Shown: positions 7,137 to 15,999, counted from the first letter of the stretch. The stretch: 32,868 bases of DNA from Streptococcus mitis (GCF_002096845.1 NZ_NCVK01000015.1:1-32868), one strand, 5' to 3'. The notes: generated by a model from the letters alone, not told the origin. Program-made: numbers and translations.

Positions 7137-8285
7137 ATGATGACAAACCTTATCAAACACAAACGGGTAGAATTTTCAGAGCTTTTTTATGACCTAGTTT
7201 TTGTTTTTGCGATTTCAAAAGTAACTGCTTTAATTCACCATCTTCATAACGGTATTTTGACTTGGAATTCTTTGCTTGATTTTTTCATGGCTGTCTTGCT
7301 TCTCATCAATGCCTGGATGATTCAAACCGTTTATACCAATCGCTATGGAAAGAACTCTTTATTTAACATGCTAATCATGTTTATCAATATGGGACTTTTA
7401 CTCTTTATATCCAATATGATTAAAGATGATTGGCAACAATATTTTCATTATGTCTGTTGGGCTATTGGTTCATTAACCCTTACCTTATTTTTTCAATATT
7501 TGGTTGAGTTTTTTAAAAAATCAACCGATAATGTTCATCGGGAAAGTATCAAAGGTCTTCTATGGATAACAGGTCTACGAAGTTTAGAAATCTATCTAGC
7601 AGCTCTTCTTCCTATTTACGTTGGAGTCTATATCCTTTATGCTAGTATTCTGCTAACATTTATTACCCCAATTACCTCGATTAGTAAAGATGATCATTTC
7701 CAGATAGTTCTCCCCCATTTAATCGAGCGCCTCTCCCTTCTTGTCATTATTACGTTTGGAGAGATGATTATGGGGCTAGTTAACTTCTTTACAATCGAGA
7801 ATTTCTCGATTTATTCGGTTCTTTATTTCATTATTATGCTTTCTCTGTTCTTGTTTTATTTTGTTCAATTTGACCATGCTATTGATGAAGAATCTAATCA
7901 AAAGGGACTATTTCTAATTTACAGTCACTATCCTATTTTCTTTGGACTTCTTATGATGACCGTTTCGATGAGTTTTCTTCTAAATCCTGAAGCTAATCGT
8001 CTCTTTGCAACCAGCTTCTTTTATATCGGAATGGGCCTCTTCCAAGCTGCTGTCCTAGCAAATGGGCCCTATAACAAACACTATCTTCGCTATTCGAAAA
8101 GTTACTACTGGCTCCAAGCGACACTCTATCTAGCTGCTTTGATTCTCTCTTTAATCTTTGCTTCTAATCCTATAATAGTAGTGAGTATTGCAACCATTTT
8201 GGCTCTAGCTATAGCTATTCATTCTATTTATTTTTATATGACACAGACTAAAAAACATTCCACACCCTACTGGGAGTTGTTTTAA
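7137..8285 (+). CDS. LtrA-like (low temperature requirement) membrane protein
   Basis: An integral membrane protein of 382 aa. The N-terminus carries the family signature RVEFSELFYDLVFVFAISKVT, and the rest is about ten or more hydrophobic segments separated by short loops. The family (LtrA) was named for a Listeria gene needed for growth in the cold; its biochemical role is not established. AGAAAGG (7126-7132) precedes two in-frame ATGs: the second (7140) has the better spacing (7 nt), so the protein may lack the first Met. The gene is monocistronic, with its own extended -10 promoter and a bidirectional terminator at 8300-8327. Confidence 0.85.
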   Translation: MMTNLIKHKRVEFSELFYDLVFVFAISKVTALIHHLHNGILTWNSLLDFFMAVLLLINAWMIQTVYTNRYGKNSLFNMLIMFINMGLLLFISNMIKDDWQQYFHYVCWAIGSLTLTLFFQYLVEFFKKSTDNVHRESIKGLLWITGLRSLEIYLAALLPIYVGVYILYASILLTFITPITSISKDDHFQIVLPHLIERLSLLVIITFGEMIMGLVNFFTIENFSIYSVLYFIIMLSLFLFYFVQFDHAIDEESNQKGLFLIYSHYPIFFGLLMMTVSMSFLLNPEANRLFATSFFYIGMGLFQAAVLANGPYNKHYLRYSKSYYWLQATLYLAALILSLIFASNPIIVVSIATILALAIAIHSIYFYMTQTKKHSTPYWELF

Positions 8286-8299
8286 TGAGTTTATAACAT

Positions 8300-8327
8300 A
8301 AAAAAGCCTTGAAACCAAGGCTTTTTT
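8300..8327. terminator. Bidirectional terminator between LtrA-like and GNAT genes
   Basis: AAAAAAGCCTTG and CAAGGCTTTTTT pair over 12 bp around an AAAC loop, with runs of six T on both strands. It serves the two convergent genes. Confidence 0.85.
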
Positions 8328-8332
8328 GCTTT

Positions 8333-8788
8333 CTATCTAAACTTTTTCATAAGGTATTTCCGTACAGGTACTTCAATGGTTTGAACGATTTCAAATCCTT
8401 CTTTTTGGTAAAGGTGCTTGGCTGCTTGATTTGCCTCGTAGACATTTAGAGAAATACTATCTATATCTCCATTTTCAAAGGCCAAACTAACAAATTTCCT
8501 TAAAGCCTGACTACCTAAGCCTTGCCCCTGTTTCTGGGGGTTGATAAAGAATCGTCCGATATGAAGATTGCTATTTTCCAATCTGATTTTTTGGATAAGC
8601 CCCACAAACTCTTGTCCTTCAAAGATTGAAAAGATCCCTTCCAACTCTTGCAAAACTTGAATGGTCAAGGGAAAAGGAATCATTGTTCCCATCCATTGTT
8701 CTTGAAAGGATTTGCCAAGGGAGTTGGACCATTGGCATACGAGCTGAGCGTTTTCTGTGCTCACCTTTTCTTCAAAACGAATTATCAT
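8333..8788 (-). CDS. GNAT-family N-acetyltransferase, 151 aa
   Basis: A small GCN5-related acetyltransferase. The acetyl-CoA pyrophosphate loop is QGQGLGSQAL (Q/R-x-x-G-x-G/A form) at about residues 87-96, preceded by the beta strand LHIGRFFINP and followed by ISLNVYEANQAAKHLYQKEGFE, the usual strand-helix end of the fold. The substrate cannot be read from sequence. The gene lies just upstream of, and divergent from, the prepilin peptidase, as I recall for the pneumococcal arrangement. The 5' region has only a weak ribosome site (GGTGGGG). Confidence 0.88.
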   Translation of the reverse strand: MIIRFEEKVSTENAQLVCQWSNSLGKSFQEQWMGTMIPFPLTIQVLQELEGIFSIFEGQEFVGLIQKIRLENSNLHIGRFFINPQKQGQGLGSQALRKFVSLAFENGDIDSISLNVYEANQAAKHLYQKEGFEIVQTIEVPVRKYLMKKFR

Positions 8789-8857
8789 CTTTGCCCCACC
8801 ATCTTATCTATGTTTCTCCATTATACTACTTCTTCTATTTTTTACGAATAGATAAGT

Positions 8858-9517
8858 ATGATTGATATTTATTTTTTTCTTGTCGGGAGCATTCTCGCTT
8901 CCTTTCTTGGTTTGGTTATTGACCGTTTTCCTGAGCAATCCATTATCCAACCTGCTAGTCACTGCGATTCCTGTCAGACTCGCTTGCGTCCCTTAGACTT
9001 GATTCCGATTCTCTCGCAGGTCTTTAATCGCTTTCGCTGTCGCTACTGCAAGGTTCGCTATCCTGTCTGGTATGCCCTTTTGGAACTAGGCTTAGGGCTC
9101 CTCTTTCTGGCTTGGTCTTGGGAATTGCTTTCCTTGAGTCAAGTCATCCTAATCACTGCGGGTTTTACCTTGGGCATCTACGACTTTCACCATCAGGAAT
9201 ATCCCTTACTGGTCTGGATGACTTTCCACCTAATCCTCATGACTTCCTCTGGTTGGAATCTAGTCATGGTCTCCTTCCTTGCTCTTGGAATTTTGGCTCA
9301 TTTTATCGATATCCGCATGGGTGCAGGGGATTTCCTCTTTTTAGCTTCTTGCGCTCTCGTCTTTAGTGTAACGGAGTTACTGATCTTGATTCAGTTTGCT
9401 TCTGCGACGGGCATCCTAGCCTTTCTCCTGCAAAAGAAAAAGGAAAGACTTCCTTTCGTGCCTTTCCTCTTACTCGCTGCTTGTTTGATTATTTTTGGTA
9501 AGCTACTGCTTGTTTGA
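8858..9517 (+). CDS. pilD: Type IV prepilin peptidase (competence pilus)
   Basis: An A24 aspartic membrane peptidase of 219 aa that cleaves and methylates prepilins for the competence pseudopilus used in DNA uptake; the pneumococcal protein is also called CclA. Visible features: FLGLVIDRFPEQS at the N-terminus, two CxxC pairs (CDSC and CRYC) of the cytoplasmic zinc loop, the first catalytic Asp in GIYDFHHQEYP, the second in GAGDF (GxGD motif), and about seven membrane segments. Length is normal. There is no good Shine-Dalgarno before the ATG. The last 102 bp lie in the 110-bp sequence that is repeated at 11592-11701. In the undivided arrangement its 3' end would overlap the convergent trpA by 29 bp. 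Confidence 0.92.
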   Translation: MIDIYFFLVGSILASFLGLVIDRFPEQSIIQPASHCDSCQTRLRPLDLIPILSQVFNRFRCRYCKVRYPVWYALLELGLGLLFLAWSWELLSLSQVILITAGFTLGIYDFHHQEYPLLVWMTFHLILMTSSGWNLVMVSFLALGILAHFIDIRMGAGDFLFLASCALVFSVTELLILIQFASATGILAFLLQKKKERLPFVPFLLLAACLIIFGKLLLV

Positions 9518-9525
9518 TAAAGTCC
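9416..9525. repeat. Left copy of a 110-bp direct repeat (prepilin peptidase/trpA 3' ends)
   Basis: This segment matches 11592-11701 at 107 of 110 positions, differing at 9430, 9475 and 9485. It holds the last 34 codons of the prepilin peptidase plus, on the opposite strand, the final codons of trpA (9489-9525). It marks the left edge of the inserted module. Confidence 0.95.
9432..9455 (-). terminator. Probable terminator for the XRE-ImmA module, inside the prepilin peptidase gene
   Basis: On the minus strand AAGGAA-GTCT-TTCCTT (9440-9455) is followed by TTTTCTTTT. It is the repeat copy of the trp operon terminator at 11608-11631 and here lies within the prepilin peptidase coding sequence, downstream of the metalloprotease gene. 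The stem is only 6 bp. Confidence 0.4.
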
Positions 9526-9575
9526 AATTTTTATCATATGTCCTTCATGAAATTATTTCACAGTTAAATTATAAA

Positions 9576-10727
9576 TTATAAATTATTTCTTTTATACAAA
9601 GGAATGATATTATCAAATTGATCCGTTCTTTTATCTTCTTGATACTGATCAAAAAATTTCATTTCGACTGAAAATATTTCGCTTATAAACTGTAAACGAA
9701 TACTTTGTTTAGACATTATAGTCGCTAGACTGACTAGATGATTACTCAAAACGACGTCCAGAATACTCTTTACTTTGCTTGGTTTTTTAACAAAAATTTG
9801 ATCATCCAGAGGTTCAATCATTTTGTAACCTTTTTGCGCAATTTGACGATAAAAGTAAGAATGTTGCTTTGGAGTCAATAATCCTAACTTAAAAGCTCGA
9901 TACTCTAAAGCCTGTATCGAAACATTCAAATCCGACTTCAATAAAATATAACTATCAGGATTGCTGACACGCTTGCCAACCCTCTCTTCAAATTTGACTA
10001 AAAACTCTTCTTTTGGCAATAAAAAACATGATGCAAAATAATTTGCTTCTTGCTCCAAACGATCGCCATCTTCATTCATATCTTTATATTTGTGTAAAAG
10101 AATATGTCCTAGCTCATGAGCTAAGTCAAAATTTCGACGTACAGAGGATTTATTCGTCCCCAACACAATATAAGGTCTTCCCAATTTTGACCATGCGCTA
10201 TAAGCATCAGCTTGACCATTAATTAATCGTTCCACGATATAGATGCCTGAACGTTCTAATTTATAAAGCAAATCATGATTATCTTTTGAAATGCCTAATT
10301 TTTCCCTGGCATAAAGAGCCAATTCCTCAATGGATTCTCCCTTATGATAAGATTCACTCACTACATTACTTAGGTCATGAATTGTAATATTAGGTATAAT
10401 TACAAAACTTTCAAAATAATCAATCAAACTATCTACCTTATGTAAATACATAGTTTGAATATCTATTGTTTTCCGTGTTGCTAGGTCTGCATTTCTAAAG
10501 GCAATTACAGAAGAATCAAATCGAATGCTCTCCTCTTCCTGTTCAAAATAAGTTAAATCAACATGAAATTGGTTGGCCAAATGCATTTTGGTTGATAATT
10601 TAGGTTTCGTTTCGTTGGACTCAAACTGCCAAATGGCTTGTTCCGTTAAATTAATTCTCTGAGCCAATTCTGCTCTACTTAAACCATTTAACAGCCGTAA
10701 TTCTTTCAATACCCGACCATTAAACAT
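9576..10727 (-). CDS. XRE helix-turn-helix + ImmA/IrrE metalloprotease, 383 aa
   Basis: Residues 1-65 are an XRE DNA-binding domain (LKELRLLNGLSRAELAQRIN, then TEQAIWQFESNETKPKL). Residues about 130-260 are an ImmA/IrrE (COG2856) zinc protease domain with HELGH at 204-208 and an EQEANYFASCFLLP helix supplying the third ligand. The last 120 residues are a conserved-looking tail. Proteins of this architecture are repressors that cleave themselves or a partner under stress, and have been proposed as the antitoxin or regulatory half of toxin-antitoxin-like pairs. The start at 10727 has AAGGAG 7 nt upstream. It follows the 243-aa gene by 14 bp on the same strand, so the two form an operon. I recall a similar regulator next to trpA in pneumococcus. 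Confidence 0.88.
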   Translation of the reverse strand: MFNGRVLKELRLLNGLSRAELAQRINLTEQAIWQFESNETKPKLSTKMHLANQFHVDLTYFEQEEESIRFDSSVIAFRNADLATRKTIDIQTMYLHKVDSLIDYFESFVIIPNITIHDLSNVVSESYHKGESIEELALYAREKLGISKDNHDLLYKLERSGIYIVERLINGQADAYSAWSKLGRPYIVLGTNKSSVRRNFDLAHELGHILLHKYKDMNEDGDRLEQEANYFASCFLLPKEEFLVKFEERVGKRVSNPDSYILLKSDLNVSIQALEYRAFKLGLLTPKQHSYFYRQIAQKGYKMIEPLDDQIFVKKPSKVKSILDVVLSNHLVSLATIMSKQSIRLQFISEIFSVEMKFFDQYQEDKRTDQFDNIIPLYKRNNL

Positions 10728-10741
10728 TTACATACTCCTTA

Positions 10742-11473
10742 CTACTTTTGACCTTCTTGTTTTTCGATTCTTGGAATAATTTCAAAATCTTCTGTTTCCG
10801 ATAATTCTGAAAAATTAGGAATATCTTGATATTTTGCTTCTTCGAAATGGTACGAACTTGATTGAATATACTCAGACAAATCCTGAATCAAGTGTAACTG
10901 ACCAGTTCGTGCATCAGGCATAACAACATCTACAGATATAATATTGTTTTCCGAGTCCGCCTCATAAGTTAAAATCATAAATTTTTCGATATTCGAATTT
11001 TTAGTAGCTTGTTCAATTTCTTGAATCATTTCATCAGAAACTAACTCCATCTGAATTGGAAAAGAATGACTATCTTCATCATTTTTGTAGGAAGAATGTT
11101 GATTAAGATAAAGTGTATTCATCCGAGCATATTCAAATAAGTAGCCACTCTTATTTTTTTGTACCAAAGGAAATTGGCTCGTAAGTCGCTTCTTACCCTT
11201 TATAATTAACAATACTTTCCCATATTTTTCTGTATTTGTTTCAAATTCTAAATATCCCCAAGTCTGTCCTGCTAATTGTAATTTATACTCAAACAAATCT
11301 GCTGATGCAAATGCATTATCAATATGATTAGGTCGCGTCCATGCATAACCATTCGATACTTTCATTGTCTCTCTTTTTTCTAGACGTTCATCTACATAAT
11401 CTTTTTGACCTTTCATCAAAGTATCTACAATTTTTTGTGCCTTGAGCGAATCAAAGAGATCCTGATTCAACAT
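10742..11473 (-). CDS. Unknown 243-aa protein, partner of the XRE-ImmA regulator
   Basis: The function is not recognised. It is soluble, with no signal peptide or membrane segment. The N-terminal 60 residues are helical and polar and lead into NGYAWTRPNHIDNAFASADLFEYKLQ. The middle looks beta-rich (WGYLEFETNTEKYGKVLLIIKGKKR), and the C-terminal third is acidic (SELSETEDFEIIPRIEKQEG). The ATG at 11473 has a strong ribosome site (GGAGGAGG). It is the first gene of the inserted module, translated just before the XRE-ImmA protein. That order resembles toxin/effector-regulator pairs, with this protein as candidate effector or protease target, but nothing in the sequence proves toxicity. Confidence 0.75.
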   Translation of the reverse strand: MLNQDLFDSLKAQKIVDTLMKGQKDYVDERLEKRETMKVSNGYAWTRPNHIDNAFASADLFEYKLQLAGQTWGYLEFETNTEKYGKVLLIIKGKKRLTSQFPLVQKNKSGYLFEYARMNTLYLNQHSSYKNDEDSHSFPIQMELVSDEMIQEIEQATKNSNIEKFMILTYEADSENNIISVDVVMPDARTGQLHLIQDLSEYIQSSSYHFEEAKYQDIPNFSELSETEDFEIIPRIEKQEGQK

Positions 11474-11503
11474 AATTCTTCCTCCTCCGAATACTTTTTA
11501 ATG

Positions 11504-11558
11504 ATTATATCATTTTCTTAAAGAAATTACTACAATAATTAGCTTTTTCTTAAAGTTA
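11504..11558 (-). promoter_or_regulatory. Promoter with two TTTCTTAAAG operators for the inserted module
   Basis: Minus-strand TATAAT is at 11504-11509, with a weak -35 (TAGTAA, 11527-11532) 17 bp upstream. The spacer is filled by a perfect 13-bp palindrome TTTCTTAAAGAAA (11514-11526). A second copy with one intact arm, TTTCTTAAAGTTA, is at 11546-11558, 32 bp away (about three helical turns). An XRE-type repressor bound there would block the promoter; autoregulation by the XRE-ImmA protein is the simple reading. Confidence 0.55.
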
Positions 11559-11591
11559 TATATCAGAGTAATTAGCAAATGATATCTAAAA

Positions 11592-11701
11592 CTAGCCTTT
11601 CTCCTACAAAAGAAAAAGGAAAGACTTCCTTTCGTGCCTTTCCTCTTACTTGCTGCTTGTGTGATTATTTTTGGTAAGCTACTGCTTGTTTGATAAAGTC
11701 C
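11592..11701. repeat. Right copy of the 110-bp direct repeat
   Basis: This carries the real 3' end of trpA (11665-11701) and a promoterless remnant of the prepilin peptidase 3' end (11592-11693). It differs from the left copy at 11606 (A for G), 11651 (T for C) and 11661 (G for T); the last changes a Leu codon to Val. Three differences in 110 bp mean either an old duplication or a donor from another strain. Confidence 0.95.
11608..11631 (-). terminator. trp operon terminator, embedded in the prepilin peptidase remnant
   Basis: On the minus strand, AAGGAA-GTCT-TTCCTT (11616-11631) followed by TTTTCTTTT lies 34 bp after the trpA stop. It is made of former prepilin peptidase coding sequence. 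The stem is short but GC-bearing with a good U-tract. Confidence 0.5.
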
Positions 11702-12441
11702 TGAATTGGCTCTCCTTCATGGAGAGCTTTTACAATTTTCGAACCGACGATAACGCCATCTGATACCGCATTGAAGCGTTCTACATCGGCTTGACTAGAT
11801 ACGCCAAAACCTGTCAAGACTGGGATATCGGCCACTTGATGAAGTTGTGTCAAGTGCTTGTCCAAGTCTGCACGGTAATTGCCAGATTTCCCTGTCACCC
11901 CATTGATGGCAACCGCATAGACGAATCCTTCTGCCCCATCAATCAACTCTTTCTGGCGCTCAATCCCTGTCGTCAAACTAACTAGAGGAATCAAAGCAAT
12001 GTCTGTATCTGCCAAAAATGGTTCTACAAAGTTGGCATGCTCATGAGGCAAGTCTGGAATAATCAAGCCCTTAACCGCTGTATCTGCCAAATCTTTGACA
12101 AAGTTCTCCACACCGTACTGAAAGAGGGGGTTGAAGTAGGTCATGATGACCAGCGGAACCTCTGTTTGAATGGTTTTCAAGGTTTCAACCAAAGCTTGTG
12201 TCGAAGTCCCGTGGGCTAAACTACGCAAGCCAGCTTCTTCGATCACAGGACCATCTGCAACAGGGTCTGAAAAGGGAATACCCACTTCAATTGCAGAGAC
12301 ACCCAAATCTTCTAAAAAGTGGATTGTTTCTCCGAGTCCATCCAAACCTTTTTCGTGGTCACCAGCCATGATATAGGGAACGAAAATTCCTTTTCCAGCT
12401 GCTTTAATAGCGTTCAATTTTTCTGTTAGTGTCTTAGGCAT
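11665..12441 (-). CDS. trpA: Tryptophan synthase alpha subunit
   Basis: Cleaves indole-3-glycerol phosphate to indole, which is channelled to TrpB. 258 aa, a TIM barrel. Visible: FVPYIMAGD at the N-terminus, the catalytic Glu and Asp in [16 protein letters not shown], and the phosphate-binding GVSS and GSKIV loops near the C-terminus. Its start overlaps the trpB stop by 8 nt (ATGCCTAA), so translation is probably coupled. It is the last gene of trpEGDCFBA. Its final codons lie in the 110-bp repeat next to the inserted module but are intact. Confidence 0.97.
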   Translation of the reverse strand: MPKTLTEKLNAIKAAGKGIFVPYIMAGDHEKGLDGLGETIHFLEDLGVSAIEVGIPFSDPVADGPVIEEAGLRSLAHGTSTQALVETLKTIQTEVPLVIMTYFNPLFQYGVENFVKDLADTAVKGLIIPDLPHEHANFVEPFLADTDIALIPLVSLTTGIERQKELIDGAEGFVYAVAINGVTGKSGNYRADLDKHLTQLHQVADIPVLTGFGVSSQADVERFNAVSDGVIVGSKIVKALHEGEPIQDFIKQAVAYQK

Positions 12442-13657
12442 GAGCTTCTCCCTTCTTTGCTGCGTCTGCTTCCAAGCGGTCTTTTACTTGAACCACATCC
12501 TTGTCCCCACGACCTGATAGACAAACAATCATGGATTTGTCTGGACCCAGTTCTTTGGCTAATTTCACCGCAAAGGCGATAGCATGACTAGATTCCAAGG
12601 CTGGGATAATCCCTTCCACACGAGACAAGAGTTGGAATCCTTCCAAGGCTTCTTCGTCCGTCACAGGAACATAGCTGGCACGTTTAATATCGTGGTAGTG
12701 AGAATGTTCTGGACCGATACCAGGATAGTCCAAACCTGCTGAGATAGAGAAGGCTTCAAGAATTTGACCATGGGCATCTTGGAGCACATCCATGAGAGAA
12801 CCGTGAAGAACACCAGGACGACCCTTGGTCAAGGTAGCTGCATGGTGCTCCGTATCCACACCAAATCCAGCTGCTTCAGCTCCATACATAGCTACAGACT
12901 CATCTTCCACAAATGGATGGAAGAGACCGATAGCATTTGAACCACCTCCAACACAGGCTACTAAGGCATCTGGCAGATCTTGTCCTGTCAAATCGCGGTA
13001 CTGTTGTTTAGCTTCTCGACCGATGACACTTTGGAAGTCACGAACGATTTCTGGGAAAGGATGAGGCCCCAAGGCAGAACCAAGGATATAGTGGGTATCA
13101 TCGATATTAGCCACCCATGAACGAAGGGCTGCATTGACCGCATCCTTGAGCACGCGCGAACCATCTGTCACTGCCTCAACCTTAGCTCCCAAAAGCTCCA
13201 TACGGAAAACATTGAGGGCTTGGCGTTTAACATCCTCTTCACCCATATAGATGGTACATTCCATGTTAAAGAGGGCTGCAGCAGTTGCAGTTGCCACACC
13301 GTGCTGACCAGCACCTGTTTCAGCAATAATTTTCTTTTTACCCATGCGTTTAGCCAGAAGAACTTGTCCCAAGGCATTGTTAATCTTGTGGGCCCCTGTA
13401 TGGTTAAGGTCTTCCCGTTTGAGGTAAATCTTGGCTCCGCCGATATGCTGGGTCAAGTTTTTTGCGTAGTAAAGAGGAGTTTCACGTCCTACATACTGGC
13501 GCAAGAGTTGGTTCAATTCCTCTTGGAAACTTGGGTCTGCCTGACTTTCACGGTAGGCCTTCTCCAACTCCAAAACTGCTGTCATCAATGTTTCTGGGAC
13601 GAAACGTCCGCCGAATTTTCCGTAAAATCCATCTTTATTTGGTTCTTGATATGCCAT
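12434..13657 (-). CDS. trpB: Tryptophan synthase beta subunit (operon copy)
   Basis: PLP enzyme joining indole and serine to give tryptophan; 407 aa, the normal TrpB length. Visible: [11 protein letters not shown] at the N-terminus, PLP lysine in HTGAHKIN, catalytic Glu in AETGAGQHG, and the PLP phosphate loop GGGSNAIG. The ATG at 13657 has GAGGG 8 nt upstream and overlaps the end of trpF by 23 nt. It is followed directly by trpA, its normal partner. A second, diverged TrpB is encoded at 18525-19703. Confidence 0.97.
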   Translation of the reverse strand: MAYQEPNKDGFYGKFGGRFVPETLMTAVLELEKAYRESQADPSFQEELNQLLRQYVGRETPLYYAKNLTQHIGGAKIYLKREDLNHTGAHKINNALGQVLLAKRMGKKKIIAETGAGQHGVATATAAALFNMECTIYMGEEDVKRQALNVFRMELLGAKVEAVTDGSRVLKDAVNAALRSWVANIDDTHYILGSALGPHPFPEIVRDFQSVIGREAKQQYRDLTGQDLPDALVACVGGGSNAIGLFHPFVEDESVAMYGAEAAGFGVDTEHHAATLTKGRPGVLHGSLMDVLQDAHGQILEAFSISAGLDYPGIGPEHSHYHDIKRASYVPVTDEEALEGFQLLSRVEGIIPALESSHAIAFAVKLAKELGPDKSMIVCLSGRGDKDVVQVKDRLEADAAKKGEAHA

Positions 13658-14234
13658 GCTTTACCCTCTCTATAAATCTTCTAATCTTTTCATGATCTTT
13701 TTGTCCGTCTGTCTCCACTCCACTTGATACATCTACTGCATAGGGAGTAAAGTGTTGAATTGCTTTTGCTACATTGTCTTCATTAAGACCACCTGCGATG
13801 AAAAATGGCTGAGCTAGTTTTGTCGTATCCAGTTGAGCCCAGTCAAAGGTCTGGCCACTCCCTGCCACAGGGGCATCAAAGAGTAAATAGTCTGCCTGAG
13901 AATTGGGTACATGTCCCTCTCCATCCACCTGCACAGCCTGAATACTGGCACAAGGCAAATTCTCAAATAAATCATCTGCCACCTGACCATGAACTTGAAC
14001 CAAGTCCAAGCCAACTTTGTCAATCGCTTCTAGCAGTTCTGCCCGACTTGGTGAAACAAATACACCCACCTTTTTGACACCTGCAGGAATAAGCGTTGCC
14101 AGCTCAACAGCCTGATCCAAGGTCACCTGTCTTTTACTAGGTGCAAAGACAAAACCGATATAGTCTGCTCCTGCTGACACGGCTGTTTCTACCGCTTCTT
14201 TGGTCGATAGTCCGCAAATTTTAACCTTTGTCAA
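13635..14234 (-). CDS. trpF: Phosphoribosylanthranilate isomerase, TTG start
   Basis: Converts PRA to CdRP. 199 aa from a TTG at 14234, giving (M)[13 protein letters not shown] with the catalytic Cys in KICGL. I prefer this to a start ten codons upstream because AAGGAG lies exactly 7 nt before the TTG, while the upstream residues ([10 protein letters not shown]) do not fit the family. Other motifs: [16 protein letters not shown] and the C-terminal VDVSSGVET, with the phosphate-binding Gly-Gly in [10 protein letters not shown]. The start lies 14 nt inside the end of trpC, and the end overlaps trpB by 23 nt. Confidence 0.93.
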   Translation of the reverse strand: MTKVKICGLSTKEAVETAVSAGADYIGFVFAPSKRQVTLDQAVELATLIPAGVKKVGVFVSPSRAELLEAIDKVGLDLVQVHGQVADDLFENLPCASIQAVQVDGEGHVPNSQADYLLFDAPVAGSGQTFDWAQLDTTKLAQPFFIAGGLNEDNVAKAIQHFTPYAVDVSSGVETDGQKDHEKIRRFIERVKHGISRTK

Positions 14235-14988
14235 TCTGCAACTCCTTGATTCTCTGAGCCACATCTTCTGCCTGCATAAGAGCTGTCCCTACCAAAATTC
14301 CGTTAAAGTATGGCGCTACTCGTTCCGCATCCTGCCCTGTGAAAATAGCAGATTCAGAAATGTACAAGCAATCATCTTTGAAATGTTTAGCCAAGTCTAC
14401 ACTGGTCTGCAAGTCAACTTCAAAGGTGATCAAGTTGCGGTTATTGACCCCGATAATCTGGGCACCAAGTCTGTGAGCCACTTCTAGTTCAGCTAGATTA
14501 TGAGTCTCCACTAAAACTTCCAGACCAAGCTCTGTCGCGTAGTCATACAGTTCCTTGAGACGTTCTTCTGACAAGGCAGCCACAATGAGCAGGATGACTG
14601 TCGCACCTGCATTGCGAGCACGGATGATTTGCTTTTCATCGATGATAAAGTCCTTGTTGAGCGCTGGAATCTGTACCTGACTGGAAATCTCCCGTAGATA
14701 ATCCAGGTGCCCTTTAAAGAAAACTTCATCTGTCAGAACAGAAATCATCACTGCTCCGTTCGCTTCATAAGTCTGGGCCTGTTGCACGATATCCACATCG
14801 AGATTGATATCTCCCAGACTAGGACTAGCTTTCTTGACCTCAGCGATTACCTGCAAGCGTTCCTGATGATTCTTCAAAAATTCTGCCAAGCGATAGGTCT
14901 GGCGCAAGGGCTGGATTTCCTCCAGCTCCATCTGCTCGACCTCACGCGCCTTCTGCTCCAAGATTCGTGCTAAAAATTCCTGACTCAT
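14221..14988 (-). CDS. trpC: Indole-3-glycerol phosphate synthase
   Basis: Closes the indole ring from CdRP. 255 aa TIM barrel. Motifs: [11 protein letters not shown] (catalytic Lys and substrate-binding Ser; most family members have SPSKG, here Leu replaces Lys), [20 protein letters not shown] with the catalytic Lys, GVNNRNL, and the LYISESAI strand that carries the late catalytic Glu. The ATG overlaps the trpD stop as ATGA, and AGGAG lies 9 nt upstream. The stop is just inside the trpF start. No sign of damage. Confidence 0.95.
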   Translation of the reverse strand: MSQEFLARILEQKAREVEQMELEEIQPLRQTYRLAEFLKNHQERLQVIAEVKKASPSLGDINLDVDIVQQAQTYEANGAVMISVLTDEVFFKGHLDYLREISSQVQIPALNKDFIIDEKQIIRARNAGATVILLIVAALSEERLKELYDYATELGLEVLVETHNLAELEVAHRLGAQIIGVNNRNLITFEVDLQTSVDLAKHFKDDCLYISESAIFTGQDAERVAPYFNGILVGTALMQAEDVAQRIKELQIDKG

Positions 14989-15989
14989 TTTTGGTACTCC
15001 TGTAACAGTCTGAGTTTTTCAAGGGCCTTGCCACTAGCAATGACTTCGCGGGCCAAGGCAACTCCTTCCTTGATGCTATCAACCTTACCATTAGCATAGA
15101 AACCAAGACCAGCATTCAAGACTGTCGTTTCCAAGAATGGACTTGGTTCATTTTTAAGAACGCTGAGCAAAATTTCTGCATTTTCCTGAGCATTCCCTCC
15201 ACGAATATCTTCGATAGCGTAGCGTTCCATTCCCAAATCCTCTGGAGTAAAGCTTGACAAGCTGATTTCGCCATTTTCAAGAAGTGCAATCTTGGTTGTT
15301 CCGTTCAAGCCGGCTTCATCTAGCCCTTCTGGCCCAGCAACCACAATGGCACGTTTGCGACCCATATTTTTCAATACCTGAGCTGTACTTTCTAGCAGTT
15401 CTGGACGACTAATTCCAAGAAGCTGTGTTTCCAAGGCCATTGGGTGAATCAGTGGACCAGTCAAGTTCATAATCGTTGGAATCCCCAATTCCAAACGAGC
15501 TGGCATGATGTATTTCATTGCTGGGTGCATATTTTTGGCAAAGAGAAAGACGATACCAGTTTTATCAAAGACCTTACCTAGTTCAGCTGGTTTGAGGTCT
15601 AGGTTGATGCCCAAGGCTTCTAGGACATCTGCAGAACCAGATTTAGAAGAAATCGAGCGGTTACCGTGTTTGGCCATGTGAACACCACCACCAGCCAAGA
15701 CAAAGGCTGCAGTTGTGGAAATATTAAAACTGAAAGACTTGTCCCCACCTGTACCACAGTTGTCCATGGCATCATGAATCTCAGTTGGAATATGTTGGGC
15801 ATGCCCTCTCATGACTTGGGCAATGGCTGTGCGTTCTTCAGGTGTTTCCCCCTTCATCTTAAGAGCCAAAAGGAGAGAAGCAATCTGCGCCTCTGTTACA
15901 CGCCCAGTTACGATACGCTCAATGACATCCGTCATTTCCACACCTGATAAATTTTCAAATTGTGCTAGTTTTTCAATTATCTCTTTCAT
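14985..15989 (-). CDS. trpD: Anthranilate phosphoribosyltransferase
   Basis: Joins anthranilate with PRPP. 334 aa, separate from TrpG (not fused). The PRPP-binding loop [16 protein letters not shown] is at about residues 77-92, followed by [23 protein letters not shown], the glycosyltransferase family signature, and the [10 protein letters not shown] metal-binding region. The N-terminal helical domain ([19 protein letters not shown]) is intact. It starts 10 nt after trpG with GAGG as ribosome site, and its stop overlaps the trpC start. Confidence 0.96.
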   Translation of the reverse strand: MKEIIEKLAQFENLSGVEMTDVIERIVTGRVTEAQIASLLLALKMKGETPEERTAIAQVMRGHAQHIPTEIHDAMDNCGTGGDKSFSFNISTTAAFVLAGGGVHMAKHGNRSISSKSGSADVLEALGINLDLKPAELGKVFDKTGIVFLFAKNMHPAMKYIMPARLELGIPTIMNLTGPLIHPMALETQLLGISRPELLESTAQVLKNMGRKRAIVVAGPEGLDEAGLNGTTKIALLENGEISLSSFTPEDLGMERYAIEDIRGGNAQENAEILLSVLKNEPSPFLETTVLNAGLGFYANGKVDSIKEGVALAREVIASGKALEKLRLLQEYQK

Positions 15990-15999
15990 CCTAGTTTCC

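Larger units (their letters stand above)
9526..11591. mobile_element. Inserted two-gene module bounded by 110-bp direct repeats
   Basis: About 2.07 kb separates the two copies of a prepilin peptidase/trpA junction. It holds a 243-aa unknown gene and an XRE-ImmA/IrrE gene, both minus strand, with their own promoter and operators. It has no transposase, integrase or terminal inverted repeat. Removing the module plus one repeat copy would restore a clean convergent junction, so it was gained by recombination rather than by classical transposition. Recombination between the repeats could also excise it. Confidence 0.75.
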
